Assembly: GCF_014268505.2 (NCBI RefSeq)
Contig: NZ_JABWQP020000001.1
Location: 930,001-994,000, forward strand
Source of the DNA: Pseudomonas khorasanensis
GTDB taxonomy: Bacteria; Pseudomonadota; Gammaproteobacteria; Pseudomonadales; Pseudomonadaceae
Length of the DNA stretch: 64,000 nucleotides
Direction of reading: 5' to 3'
The number at the start of each line of letters is the position of its first letter. Position 1 is the first letter of the stretch. Below are positions 31,539 through 39,475 of this stretch, in pieces. The position numbers were made by a program, and so were the translations under genes. Below the pieces are notes generated by a model that made no database searches, was not told the origin of the DNA, and was given only the letters and a program-made list of their open reading frames with translations.

Positions 31539-31601
31539 TTCGCGAGCAGGCTCGCTCCCACAAAAGATTGCATGACTGTGGGAGCGAGCCTGCTCGCGAA
31601 G
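31539..31601. repeat. REP doublet after glgB
   Basis: Inverted arms TTCGCGAGCAGGCTCGCTCC and GGAGCGAGCCTGCTCGCGAA, 31 bases apart at most, between convergent glgB and the autotransporter-like gene. Confidence 0.94.
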
Positions 31602-31627
31602 GTGGCAGGTCAGGCAGCCACCATTGT

Positions 31628-32686
31628 TTACCAGCGCATCCGCACCCCAAGGCTGCCAATCAGCCCGTTCAGATCATTGTCATCCACATCGCTGCTGTAA
31701 TCGGCGCTCATGTAAAGGCTCACTGCTGGCGTCACTCGCGCCACCAGTCCCAATCCCAGCTCGACTGTCGATGACTTGCGGCTGCTGCTGATCTTGTCTA
31801 CCTGATCCAGCGTTACCGTGTTGCCCGTGTACACCGTGTGCCAGAGATTGGTGCGCACGTATGGTTCGACCGGTAAACCGTTCAGGTCATAACTGCCTTT
31901 TAACCGCGCACCCACGCGCCCGCTCCACGCGCTCATGTCGCTCGATGAGCCAGTGCCGCCACTGGCGTTGGGCGTGTTGAGGCTGACGCGTTGGTTGATC
32001 AGCTGCGCCTGAGGCTCAACCACCCAGTTTTCGCTCAAGCCGATCGGATAACCGCCCTCGACCGAAAACGTAATCGCGCTCCCTTCGGCAGCCTGGCGTG
32101 CGCCCTGGGAATTGCGGCTGAATCCATTGACGCGACCGCCACTGGCTGAAAGGTCGACGTGCCAGCCTTGCAGGCCCGTCAGACTGTAATATGCACCGAC
32201 GCTCTGGCCTTGCAGGCTGAGAGCATCGGTTGAAGGATCAGCGAGGGCGCGATGGCTGATTGGGCCATTGGCATTGGCGTGGATCTGATTCTCGCCGCCG
32301 ATCAGGCCGAGGGTCTGGGTGTAGCCGCTGGCGCTTTTCAGGGTCAGGACAGCCGGTCCCTTCAAGGGGCCGCTGCCGGGCGCCGCGAACCCGGAGGACA
32401 GTATGTCGGTTTGCGCTTGCCGCGCGCCCTGGCCGTAGAATCGGTCCCATGCGCCCGGCGCGATTTCTTCGTTCATGAAACGCTCCGGTCGCGCCTCGGA
32501 GCGCTGCGGACCGGGGGTAATCACGGTCACCGGCAAATTCAAAACCGGGGCATTTTCTTGGTACCAGGACACGGTTTCATCCGCCACGGCGCCAGCCTGC
32601 GCCTCCATGGATGAGCACAGCAGAATGGAGCTCGACACTGTGCAGAGGGTGAATTTTATCTCGCGTGGTGTGATTGAAATTTTCAT
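31628..32686 (-). CDS. Autotransporter beta-barrel protein without a recognisable passenger, 352 aa
   Basis: Outer-membrane beta-domain protein. A signal peptide ends near SSMEAQAGA; a short linker (about residues 35-130) with no repeat structure follows, then a 12-strand-type autotransporter barrel from about residue 145 (GAYYSLTGLQGWHVDLSASGG ... GLPVEPYVRTNLWHT ... YMSADYSSDVDDNDLNGLIGSLGVRMRW), ending in the terminal aromatic residue expected for BAM targeting. The barrel is clearly paralogous to that of the next gene (WVVEPQAQ, VGARLKGSY, GLPVEPYVR, GVRMRW versus GVRVSW). The missing passenger could reflect deletion or a real short-passenger protein. Confidence 0.85.
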   Translation of the reverse strand: MKISITPREIKFTLCTVSSSILLCSSMEAQAGAVADETVSWYQENAPVLNLPVTVITPGPQRSEARPERFMNEEIAPGAWDRFYGQGARQAQTDILSSGFAAPGSGPLKGPAVLTLKSASGYTQTLGLIGGENQIHANANGPISHRALADPSTDALSLQGQSVGAYYSLTGLQGWHVDLSASGGRVNGFSRNSQGARQAAEGSAITFSVEGGYPIGLSENWVVEPQAQLINQRVSLNTPNASGGTGSSSDMSAWSGRVGARLKGSYDLNGLPVEPYVRTNLWHTVYTGNTVTLDQVDKISSSRKSSTVELGLGLVARVTPAVSLYMSADYSSDVDDNDLNGLIGSLGVRMRW

Positions 32687-33007
32687 GGCGGTCTACCTTG
32701 CAGGCGCATGTGGCATCTCGGTTGTGGCGCCTCTCCTACCCGAACGAGGGGCGACCGAATGGAGCGAGGCGAGCCGTGGCTGCTCGCTTGCGCGGGTTCC
32801 GAAGGCTCGCCCCGGTTAATGATTCCGGGGGTAGTAAGCATGAGATAAGAAGAATCAGGAGCCCGCGTCAAGAAAATGGACGATAAGCGGTAGTGGCAAA
32901 TTGCACGACGCAACTGTTTGTTTTTTGGCAAATAACTAAGTGGTTGTTTGTAGAGCGAAACGCGGCGAAAGCCGCGCGCTTGAGAGGTTGGGTTACCGAC
33001 AGAAGGT
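32687..33007. other. Intergenic region between the two autotransporter genes
   Basis: 321 bases without a credible gene. It holds the 5' leader of the short autotransporter gene and, next to the upstream gene's stop, a GC-rich hairpin (32961-32976). A stretch around 32732-32815 is rich in GAGCGAG-like words (CGAACGAGGGGCGACCGAAT, GGAGCGAGGCGAGCCG) but does not form the REP palindrome. Confidence 0.5.
32961..32976 (-). terminator. Possible terminator of the large autotransporter gene
   Basis: Stem CGCGGC / GCCGCG with a tetraloop (GAAA on the plus strand). Read on the minus strand it is followed by TTTCG, about 32 bases after the autotransporter stop. The stem is short and the T-run weak. Confidence 0.45.
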
Positions 33008-35512
33008 CTACCAGCTGACCCTCACGCCCAGATTGCCGACCACCCCACGCTGATCGTTACTGTCGATATTCTGGCTGTAATCAGTGCTGGCAAACACACT
33101 GACAGTGCGGTCGAGGGTTAATATCACACCGAGACCGACATCCGCTGTGGAGGACTTCTGCTGCGTACTGATCACGGTACTGTCGCCGAAGGTGACCGAG
33201 TCGGTACCGGAAAAGGTGTGCCACAGGTTCGCGCGCAGGTAAGGTTCTACCGGCAAGCCACTGACCTGATAGCGGCCCTTGAGTCGCGCACCGAGGCGGC
33301 CGGTCCACGCGCTGTCGGAGTCGAACGACACTCTCGAGATGCCATCGTCCTGGCTGTCCAGTGAGATTTTCTGGTGAATGACCTGGGCCTGCGGCTCGAC
33401 CACCCACGTGTCGTTGATTGAAAACGGGTAACCCGCTTCGGCCGAAAGCGTCAGTGCATGGCCACGGTTATCCAGCTTCACACCGCGATCGGAATGGTTG
33501 TCGCCATCGAAGCGGGTGCCCATTACCACCGTGTCGACATACCAACCGTGCGGATCGCTCAGCGTCCAGTACAGGCCGTAGCTGTCGCCCTCGAGTTTGA
33601 TCTTGCCGGCGCTGTTGTTTTGGAAACCTTCGTTGAAGCCGTCGACATCGCCTCGCAAGCGACTATGCCCGACGAAAAAGCCGAGCCGTTGGGTCAGGCT
33701 GTCCCCGATCAGCGAACTGTAAAGATCATTCCCCACCTGAAAACCCTTCAGTGAACCGTCGAGGCTCGGCGCGACCGTACCCGCCCACGTCTGATCAAGG
33801 TTTTTGCCGTAGATCCGGCCCCAACCCGCACCGAAGGCGCCCGTCTCGCTGAGTAGACGTTGATCGCCCTGACGGTCATGGAAAGTACCCAGAGCATTGA
33901 GCGTCAACTGTGCGGCGGCGGGCGGCAGCACCGACCAGGTCGGGACCTCGGGGCGATAAAGAGGGATGGGCGCAGCACCCGCCACTGCTGCAGGCAACAC
34001 CGGCAATGGTGGGCTGCCGGCCGGCGCCACGGCAGCAATCGGCGTGACAACCACCGGCACCATCATCGGTGGCAAGGTCGGGTCGGGGTTAGGCACGCTG
34101 ATCATTTGCGGCGCGACCACGGCGGAGCGCAGGTACCAACTGTTCTCTGTGCCGGGAGTGACGCCACCCTTGAACAGGTAGTAATCGTAAGCCCCGGCAG
34201 ACACCGGGCCGTTCAAGGTAAACGCACTATCGCTACTGACCGTGCTGCCTTGGGCTTGCACGAGTTGAATGCCGTTGAGCTGAGTCAGCGCGCCAGCCCC
34301 GCCGACGTTACTGACGCTGATCACCGTCGCACCGTCGAGGCTGCCGTTGTTGACCACCAGTCTGTCGCTCGGAGAATCATCGCCCGCGACGACGCTTTGC
34401 AGCAATAACTGGCCGCCGCTGCCGACGTAATTACCGCCGATCGTCAATGAATCGTCGGTGCGGCTGTTATTGCGGGTCAGATCGATCACGCCGGCGTTGT
34501 TGAAGGTTACGGCTCGCCCGGTCAGCGCAGGCGATACCGCCCCTTGCGTCGACAACACCACGCTGGCGTCATCAACATTCAGCACGCCGGTACCGGTCCC
34601 AGCGTCGCCCAGCGCCAGAGCATCCGAGCCAAGGTTTAGCGTGCTGTTGCTCAGGTCGAGCGTTTCCCAATTGCCGAAGCGCGCGGGCAGGGCGGTTTGA
34701 ACGTTATCGAAAGTCAGCCTATCGGTGCCGACACCGCCGTCGGTCCTCGGGGTCAGCGCAAGGATGCTGTCGTCCAGATTGCGCAAGGTTGCGCTGTCAC
34801 TGCCGACATCCATCAGAATCGCCGAGCGGATGATGCCACCACCGTCCCATAGCAAGCGGTCATCACCAGTGCTGGCACGGATCTCGCCGCCGATTTCCCC
34901 TCCGGTGACGGTAATGCTGTCGTTGCCACCGCTGACGCTAACGTTGCCGCCGATGCGCCCGCCGGAAAAGATAATGGTGTCAGTGCCGAATCCGGTGACC
35001 AGATTGCCGGTGATCTGCCCGCCGGACAGATCAAAGAAATTGTTGTCCAGCTTCATGTCGACCCGGCCTATGGTACCGCCGGTCATGCGCGCGATATCGC
35101 CATCTTCGAACGCCGAAACGATGGTGCCACCCGTCATCAGGAACGTGTCGCGACCGTCGCCTTGGGCGAGAAATCCGAGGGAGCCGCCGGTCATCACAAA
35201 GTCGTCGACGCCGGCGCCTTGATTGACAGACAGGGTAATCACGCCGGAATTGATCTCGACCCGGTCAGCGCCGGCACCGAAGGTCACGCTGCCATTGATC
35301 TGGCCCGTGCCGTTGACGGGCAAGGTCAGGCTGTTGTTACCGGAGAGATCGGTCAGCGCGCTGCTGGTGCCGCTGTCGCAGGTGAAGGCATCGTTGCCAG
35401 GCCCGGCAACCAGCGAGCAGGCGGCCGAAGCGGGTGAACTGTCCAGCAGCAGGTAAGCAGGCAGCATCAGGATCGGTGGCAGCACCCGCAGGTTTCTGGC
35501 AAAGCGCGTCAT
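33008..35512 (-). CDS. Autotransporter with repeat-built passenger, 834 aa
   Basis: Type V secreted protein. It starts at 35512 (MTRFARNLRVLPPILMLPAYLLL) behind AGGGAATT; the open frame extends upstream without support. The signal peptide ends near SSPASAA. The passenger (about 30-480) opens with roughly 20-residue units built on GGxIxG/GxD (MTGGSLGFLAQGDGRD, MTGGTIVSAFEDGD, LSGGQITGNLVTGFGTD, FSGGRIGGNVSVSGGND, VTGGEIGGEIRASTGDD), as in beta-helical adhesins. A Pro-rich linker (VPNPDPTLPPMMVPVVV ...) follows, then the barrel from about 560 to the terminal SW. No protease motif is visible, so an adhesin or biofilm role is more likely, by inference only. Confidence 0.9.
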   Translation of the reverse strand: MTRFARNLRVLPPILMLPAYLLLDSSPASAACSLVAGPGNDAFTCDSGTSSALTDLSGNNSLTLPVNGTGQINGSVTFGAGADRVEINSGVITLSVNQGAGVDDFVMTGGSLGFLAQGDGRDTFLMTGGTIVSAFEDGDIARMTGGTIGRVDMKLDNNFFDLSGGQITGNLVTGFGTDTIIFSGGRIGGNVSVSGGNDSITVTGGEIGGEIRASTGDDRLLWDGGGIIRSAILMDVGSDSATLRNLDDSILALTPRTDGGVGTDRLTFDNVQTALPARFGNWETLDLSNSTLNLGSDALALGDAGTGTGVLNVDDASVVLSTQGAVSPALTGRAVTFNNAGVIDLTRNNSRTDDSLTIGGNYVGSGGQLLLQSVVAGDDSPSDRLVVNNGSLDGATVISVSNVGGAGALTQLNGIQLVQAQGSTVSSDSAFTLNGPVSAGAYDYYLFKGGVTPGTENSWYLRSAVVAPQMISVPNPDPTLPPMMVPVVVTPIAAVAPAGSPPLPVLPAAVAGAAPIPLYRPEVPTWSVLPPAAAQLTLNALGTFHDRQGDQRLLSETGAFGAGWGRIYGKNLDQTWAGTVAPSLDGSLKGFQVGNDLYSSLIGDSLTQRLGFFVGHSRLRGDVDGFNEGFQNNSAGKIKLEGDSYGLYWTLSDPHGWYVDTVVMGTRFDGDNHSDRGVKLDNRGHALTLSAEAGYPFSINDTWVVEPQAQVIHQKISLDSQDDGISRVSFDSDSAWTGRLGARLKGRYQVSGLPVEPYLRANLWHTFSGTDSVTFGDSTVISTQQKSSTADVGLGVILTLDRTVSVFASTDYSQNIDSNDQRGVVGNLGVRVSW

Positions 35513-35698
35513 GACAATTCCCTGTATCCGAATGGGGAATTCATCCTTGAGCGAGCGCTGGATCGCCCCGTGCAGTTGATGCACTTTGTGAGATCCATGC
35601 TCTAACGAATTGAATGCGCTACTCCTTGTGCTGCTGTAGGTGTAGATGGTTTTGCCCGCTGATCAAGCGGCTCTGACAGACGGTCAATCAAGATCGGC

Positions 35699-36481
35699 CT
35701 ACAAATGCACTTCAACCGCCAATGGCAAATGGTCCGACAGATGCGTCCACGGCTTGTTGCCGAGGATCCTCGGGTCATGACTGCTGGCGTTGCGCAGGTA
35801 GATTCGGTCGAGGCGAAGCAACGGGAAACGCGCCGGATAGGTTTTCGCGGGGCGGCCATGATGGCGTTCGAACGCTTCGTGCAGATAATCGCGGCGGGCG
35901 AGGGTGGCGTTGCCCTGAAGTTGCCAGTCATTGAAGTCACCCGCGATGATCACTGGCGCGTCCTCAGGCAGAGATTCGAGTAACTGACAGAGCAGTTGCA
36001 ACTGCAACTGGCGATGGCTTTCGAGCAAACTCAGGTGCACACAGATCGCATGCACCTCTGCGTGCCCCGGCACATCCAGAACGCAGTGCAGCAACCCCCG
36101 GCGCTCGGGGCCGGTGATCGAGACATCAAGGTTGCGATATTCGCGAATCGGGTATTTCGACAGCAGGGCATTGCCGTGGTGGCCGTCGGGATAGACCGCG
36201 TTGCGACCGTAGGCGAAATCGCTCCACATGCTGTCAGCGAGAAACTCATATTGGGAGGTTTGCGGCCAGTCGTTGTAACGGCTGGAATGCCGCTCGTGCT
36301 CGCCGACCACTTCTTGCAAAAACACCAGATCAGCCGAAGTGCTGCGCACCGCCTCACGCAGCTCCGGAAGAATGAAACGCCTATTGAGCGCGGTAAAACC
36401 CTTGTGCGTATTGACCGTCAACACCCGCATGCGATGGATGACTGGCGTGTCGACGGTTTGCGGCTGGGGATCGCTGGACAC
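35699..36481 (-). CDS. Endonuclease/exonuclease/phosphatase-family phosphodiesterase (YbhP-like), 260 aa
   Basis: Metal-dependent phosphodiesterase fold with [10 protein letters not shown], catalytic Glu in [14 protein letters not shown] near the middle and [10 protein letters not shown] at the C-terminus. I chose the GTG at 36481 because it follows a strong site (GAGGAGTAACC); the ATG at 36514 would add 11 residues. YbhP-like genes typically neighbour a cardiolipin synthase (E. coli ybhP-clsB), and such a pair lies in the glycogen/trehalose locus of P. aeruginosa as I recall it; no cls gene is present here. Substrate unknown. Confidence 0.88.
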   Translation of the reverse strand: MSSDPQPQTVDTPVIHRMRVLTVNTHKGFTALNRRFILPELREAVRSTSADLVFLQEVVGEHERHSSRYNDWPQTSQYEFLADSMWSDFAYGRNAVYPDGHHGNALLSKYPIREYRNLDVSITGPERRGLLHCVLDVPGHAEVHAICVHLSLLESHRQLQLQLLCQLLESLPEDAPVIIAGDFNDWQLQGNATLARRDYLHEAFERHHGRPAKTYPARFPLLRLDRIYLRNASSHDPRILGNKPWTHLSDHLPLAVEVHL

Positions 36482-36576
36482 GGTTACTCCTCTGAATCCT
36501 GAGTGCCTGTTCATGCGACTGATGAGCGCAGTGGCAGTTCCGTCTGAGCGTGGCCACGTTCAAAAGATCGCGGGCT

Positions 36577-36680
36577 TGATCGTTCCCACGCTCCGCGTGG
36601 TAGCGCCTCTGGGGACGCTCCGCGTCCGGTGACGCAGAGCGTCACGGGCTGCATTCCCACGCAGAGCGTGGGAATGATCG
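36577..36680. repeat. Nested palindromic repeat, second family
   Basis: Outer arms TTGATCGTTCCCACGCTCCG and ATTCCCACGCAGAGCGTGGG with an inner pair GGGACGCTCCGCGTCC / GACGCAGAGCGTC. Same architecture as 25796-25903, upstream of the YbhP-like gene. Confidence 0.88.
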
Positions 36681-36758
36681 GAGGCACTGGGCATGGGGAA
36701 GATCGGAGATACCGGGTGCGGGGACGATTCAAGGTGCAGGTCGCGGGCTCAAGGAAGG

Positions 36759-37517
36759 TCAGACAAAGACAATTTCATAGGGCAAGCGCATCCGCTCCAG
36801 CAGCACCGGTGGCAGTAGCGGTGCGATGCCGATTGCCGGTTCGCCCTTGAGCTGGCTGGCGTAGGCATGAGTGGCGTGGCTTTTGCGCGCGACTGTCCAG
36901 GTGTCGAGACGCAACTTGCGCGCACGCTCCCAGGGGATCAGTTGCTGATCGCGCTCCGGCCAGTGCCAGGCCCACACCGCGACATCATGGAAGCGCGCTC
37001 CGACCCGTTGCGCCGCTTCAAAACCCGCCCGGCCGACCACTTCATGATCGGGGTTGCCATCCTTTCGCCAAGTACTGAACACCATGTCACCCGGTCGCAG
37101 GTAACGGCTGATGAAGTCAGTGAGCTGGCTTTGCTGATCGCTCAGCGCGTTGTCGGTGAAGCCGCCGCGCACCCACTTCAGGCTGTGCATGGGCAAACCG
37201 AGACGACGCAGGGCTTCGACACTTTCCTGCGGGCGGAACACGCTCAGGCGTTTTTCCGACCATTGCCGGGAGCCGGGATGGCTGGCGCTGCCATCGGTGA
37301 TGGACAGCAGTTGCAGCGGGTGGCCGAGACTGGAGAGCAATTGCAGCAGGCCGCCACACGTGACGACTTCATCGCCTGGATGCGGGGCGATGACCACGGC
37401 GCGGGCGCCGGCGGGGACAAGGCTGTGGGTGTTGATGACAGGAATATTGTCGAGCTGCGGTGCGCTGTTCCAGATTTGCGCCGGCAGGCTGTGTTCGTTG
37501 AGAAATGACGGTTTCAT
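36759..37517 (-). CDS. PIG-L-family protein with degenerate active site, 252 aa
   Basis: PIG-L/LmbE N-deacetylase fold and gapless paralogue of the next gene. It starts at 37517 (MKPSFLNEHSL) behind AAGGACG. The family motif H-P-D-D-E reads H46-P-G48-D49-E50, so the position of the general base (Asp15 in MshB) is Gly, and H-x-D-H reads N155-P-D-H158, so the second catalytic His (His144 in MshB) is Asn. The presumed zinc ligands H46, D49 and H158 are kept. It may be a catalytically impaired or regulatory deacetylase homologue. It is separated by 203 bases from the intact paralogue upstream and may use its own promoter. Confidence 0.9.
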   Translation of the reverse strand: MKPSFLNEHSLPAQIWNSAPQLDNIPVINTHSLVPAGARAVVIAPHPGDEVVTCGGLLQLLSSLGHPLQLLSITDGSASHPGSRQWSEKRLSVFRPQESVEALRRLGLPMHSLKWVRGGFTDNALSDQQSQLTDFISRYLRPGDMVFSTWRKDGNPDHEVVGRAGFEAAQRVGARFHDVAVWAWHWPERDQQLIPWERARKLRLDTWTVARKSHATHAYASQLKGEPAIGIAPLLPPVLLERMRLPYEIVFV

Positions 37518-37720
37518 GAGCGCGACGTCCTTGTTGTATCTCGCCCTCAGTCGCAAGCAGCAAACGCTGGTCGCGGCCCGTGAAGGCATGGATTGCAAAC
37601 GTGCAGTGCTCCAACCCCTGGATTACCGCGAGGCAGAGTATTGCTCAAGACAGCGGATTCGTCGCGTCACAGATCAATCTGCACCGTATTTTTTTATTAC
37701 AGCTGTGCTGCCATCGATGC

Positions 37721-38479
37721 TCACAGAAACACCACTTCGAAGGGTTGTAACAGCCGTTCAAGCACAAAAGGCGCCAGCACTGGCGCAAGACCCGCGTCCC
37801 GATCGCCTTCCAGCTGGCTGGCAAAGGCGTGCGCCGCGTGGCGTTTACGTGCGATGTGCGTCGGCGACAGCAGAATCTTGCGCGCCCGATCCCACGGCAC
37901 CGAAGCGTCTTCCGGGGTCGCCCAATGCCATGTCCAGACCGGAAGTTCGTGACAGCTTGCACCGACGCGGCGCGCCGCTTCGACGCTGGCGCGACCGACC
38001 GCCTCGTGATCGCTGTGTCCGTCATCGCGCCACGTGGTGAACACCACATCGTTGGGGTGCAGATAGCTGGCGATAAATTCGCACAACTGCGCTTCCTCTG
38101 CCGCTACCCGGGTATCGGTGAAGCCGCCACGCAACCATTTCAGACTGTGCATCGGCAGACCGAGACGGCGCAGGGCTTCGGCGGATTCCTGCGGACGCAC
38201 TACGCTCAGGCGTTCAACCGGCCAGCGTCGCGAGCCGGGGTGGCTGGCGCTGCCGTCGGTGACCGAGACCAATTGGAGGGCGCGTCCGGCCGCTGCCAGC
38301 AGTTGCATGATCCCGCCGCAGCCCAGCACTTCGTCATCGGGATGCGGCGCCACAATGACCGCCCGCGAGCCGGGCGGTACCAGACTCAGCACATCGATAG
38401 CGGGTAGTTCGATCAGACGCCGGGAAGCCTGCCATTGTTGCAACGAGGTGCCTTGGCCGACGACCGGGTTGTCCTTCAT
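37721..38479 (-). CDS. PIG-L-family N-deacetylase, 252 aa
   Basis: Zinc-dependent deacetylase of the PIG-L/LmbE/MshB family, normally removing N-acetyl groups from GlcNAc-type sugars. Motifs are intact: APHPDDEVLGCGG with H46, D48 and D49, and GHSDHEAVGRA with H155 and H158. It starts at 38479 (MKDNPVVGQG), overlapping the stop of the acyl-CoA dehydrogenase-like gene as ATGA. It is cytoplasmic, with no signal peptide. Context (glgX, acyl-CoA dehydrogenase-like, PIG-L) suggests a sugar- or amine-modifying step, but the substrate is unknown. Confidence 0.93.
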   Translation of the reverse strand: MKDNPVVGQGTSLQQWQASRRLIELPAIDVLSLVPPGSRAVIVAPHPDDEVLGCGGIMQLLAAAGRALQLVSVTDGSASHPGSRRWPVERLSVVRPQESAEALRRLGLPMHSLKWLRGGFTDTRVAAEEAQLCEFIASYLHPNDVVFTTWRDDGHSDHEAVGRASVEAARRVGASCHELPVWTWHWATPEDASVPWDRARKILLSPTHIARKRHAAHAFASQLEGDRDAGLAPVLAPFVLERLLQPFEVVFL

Positions 38480-39474
38480 AACGCCCAGACCTCGCCGGGC
38501 TGGCTCGCGACCTGTCGGCCCAGCGCCGCCAGGTCTCGTTCGGCCTGACTCTGGCGCAGAAAAACCGGCAGGTCGGTGCTGAGTCGGGCCAGGTGCCGAT
38601 CCTGGCAAAACGGTCCGGCCCCCAGCGCGCGACCGACCTCACGCATCACGTGTTCGGCACATTGTTCGACCACGGCCCGCGCCCGCCGCGCCAACAATTC
38701 CGCATCGGCTTCGGGCTGGGCATCGATGTGCAGCGCACTGAAGCGCAGCACATCAGCAGCGCCTTGCAAGGCACTGTCAGTGGCGCCGAGATGGGCGAGT
38801 GCGTGAGGGTTTTCCTGCTGCGCGCAATGCTGGCGAAGGCTTTCGGCAATCTGCCGCGCGGCGCCGTACCAGCATGCCGCGATACCGATCCCGCCATGCC
38901 AGAACCCCGGCCTTCGCAGGTAGTCGCCGGGATCGCCGATGGCCTGCGCCTCGGCGTTATCGAACAGCACTTCAACGCTGCCGGTGGCCGCCATACCGAC
39001 CGCTTGCCAGCCTTGCTCGGTAACGATCACCCCAGGCTGATCGAGCGCCACCGCTACAAGTTGTTGCTGGTCGTCAGCATCCCATGCGGTCAGCAACGCA
39101 TGGCTGAGTACGGCAGCGCCGGTACACAATGCCTTGCGCCCGCTAAGCGCCACCATGTGCCCGGCCGGACTGACCTTTACTCGCGCTTGCGGCAGTTCTG
39201 CGGCCCACATTCCCCAGGTGCTGCCGGGTGTGGGCGTACCGCCCAGTTGCTTGATGATCGCCAAGGCGTCCGTATGGCCCTCGAAGAGTTTGCACAACCC
39301 CAAATCATGCGCGCCCACCTCGGCCAGACGCTGGAAACGCTCCAGCGTGTCACCACTGCCGGGTAACGGCAGGCGATCCAGCCCGGCCTCGACCATCGCC
39401 CGCAGGCAACGGCCGAGGGCGATGGTGTCCGCGTAATCAGGCGGACGTCGGGCCAGATAATGTTGGAAGTCCAT
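38476..39474 (-). CDS. Acyl-CoA dehydrogenase-like flavoprotein, 332 aa (short)
   Basis: It resembles acyl-CoA dehydrogenases in the central and C-terminal parts (GLCKLFEGHTDALAIIKQLGG; TWGMWAAELPQARVKVSPAG; LSGRKALCTGAAVLSHALLTAW; GFWHGGIGIAACWYGAARQIAESLRQH). At 332 aa it is shorter than the usual 380 or so, and I cannot place the catalytic Glu with confidence. One base separates its ATG from the glgX stop, and it overlaps the PIG-L gene by ATGA, so it is part of the glgX operon tail. In other pseudomonads such genes occur with PIG-L, methyltransferase and glycosyltransferase genes, by recollection; the latter two are missing here. Confidence 0.8.
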   Translation of the reverse strand: MDFQHYLARRPPDYADTIALGRCLRAMVEAGLDRLPLPGSGDTLERFQRLAEVGAHDLGLCKLFEGHTDALAIIKQLGGTPTPGSTWGMWAAELPQARVKVSPAGHMVALSGRKALCTGAAVLSHALLTAWDADDQQQLVAVALDQPGVIVTEQGWQAVGMAATGSVEVLFDNAEAQAIGDPGDYLRRPGFWHGGIGIAACWYGAARQIAESLRQHCAQQENPHALAHLGATDSALQGAADVLRFSALHIDAQPEADAELLARRARAVVEQCAEHVMREVGRALGAGPFCQDRHLARLSTDLPVFLRQSQAERDLAALGRQVASQPGEVWAL

Positions 39475-39475
39475 G

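Noticed and set aside
31628..32686. Short autotransporter as a pseudogene
   Set aside because: It has its own signal peptide, an open frame and a complete barrel with the C-terminal aromatic residue, so I keep it as a gene.
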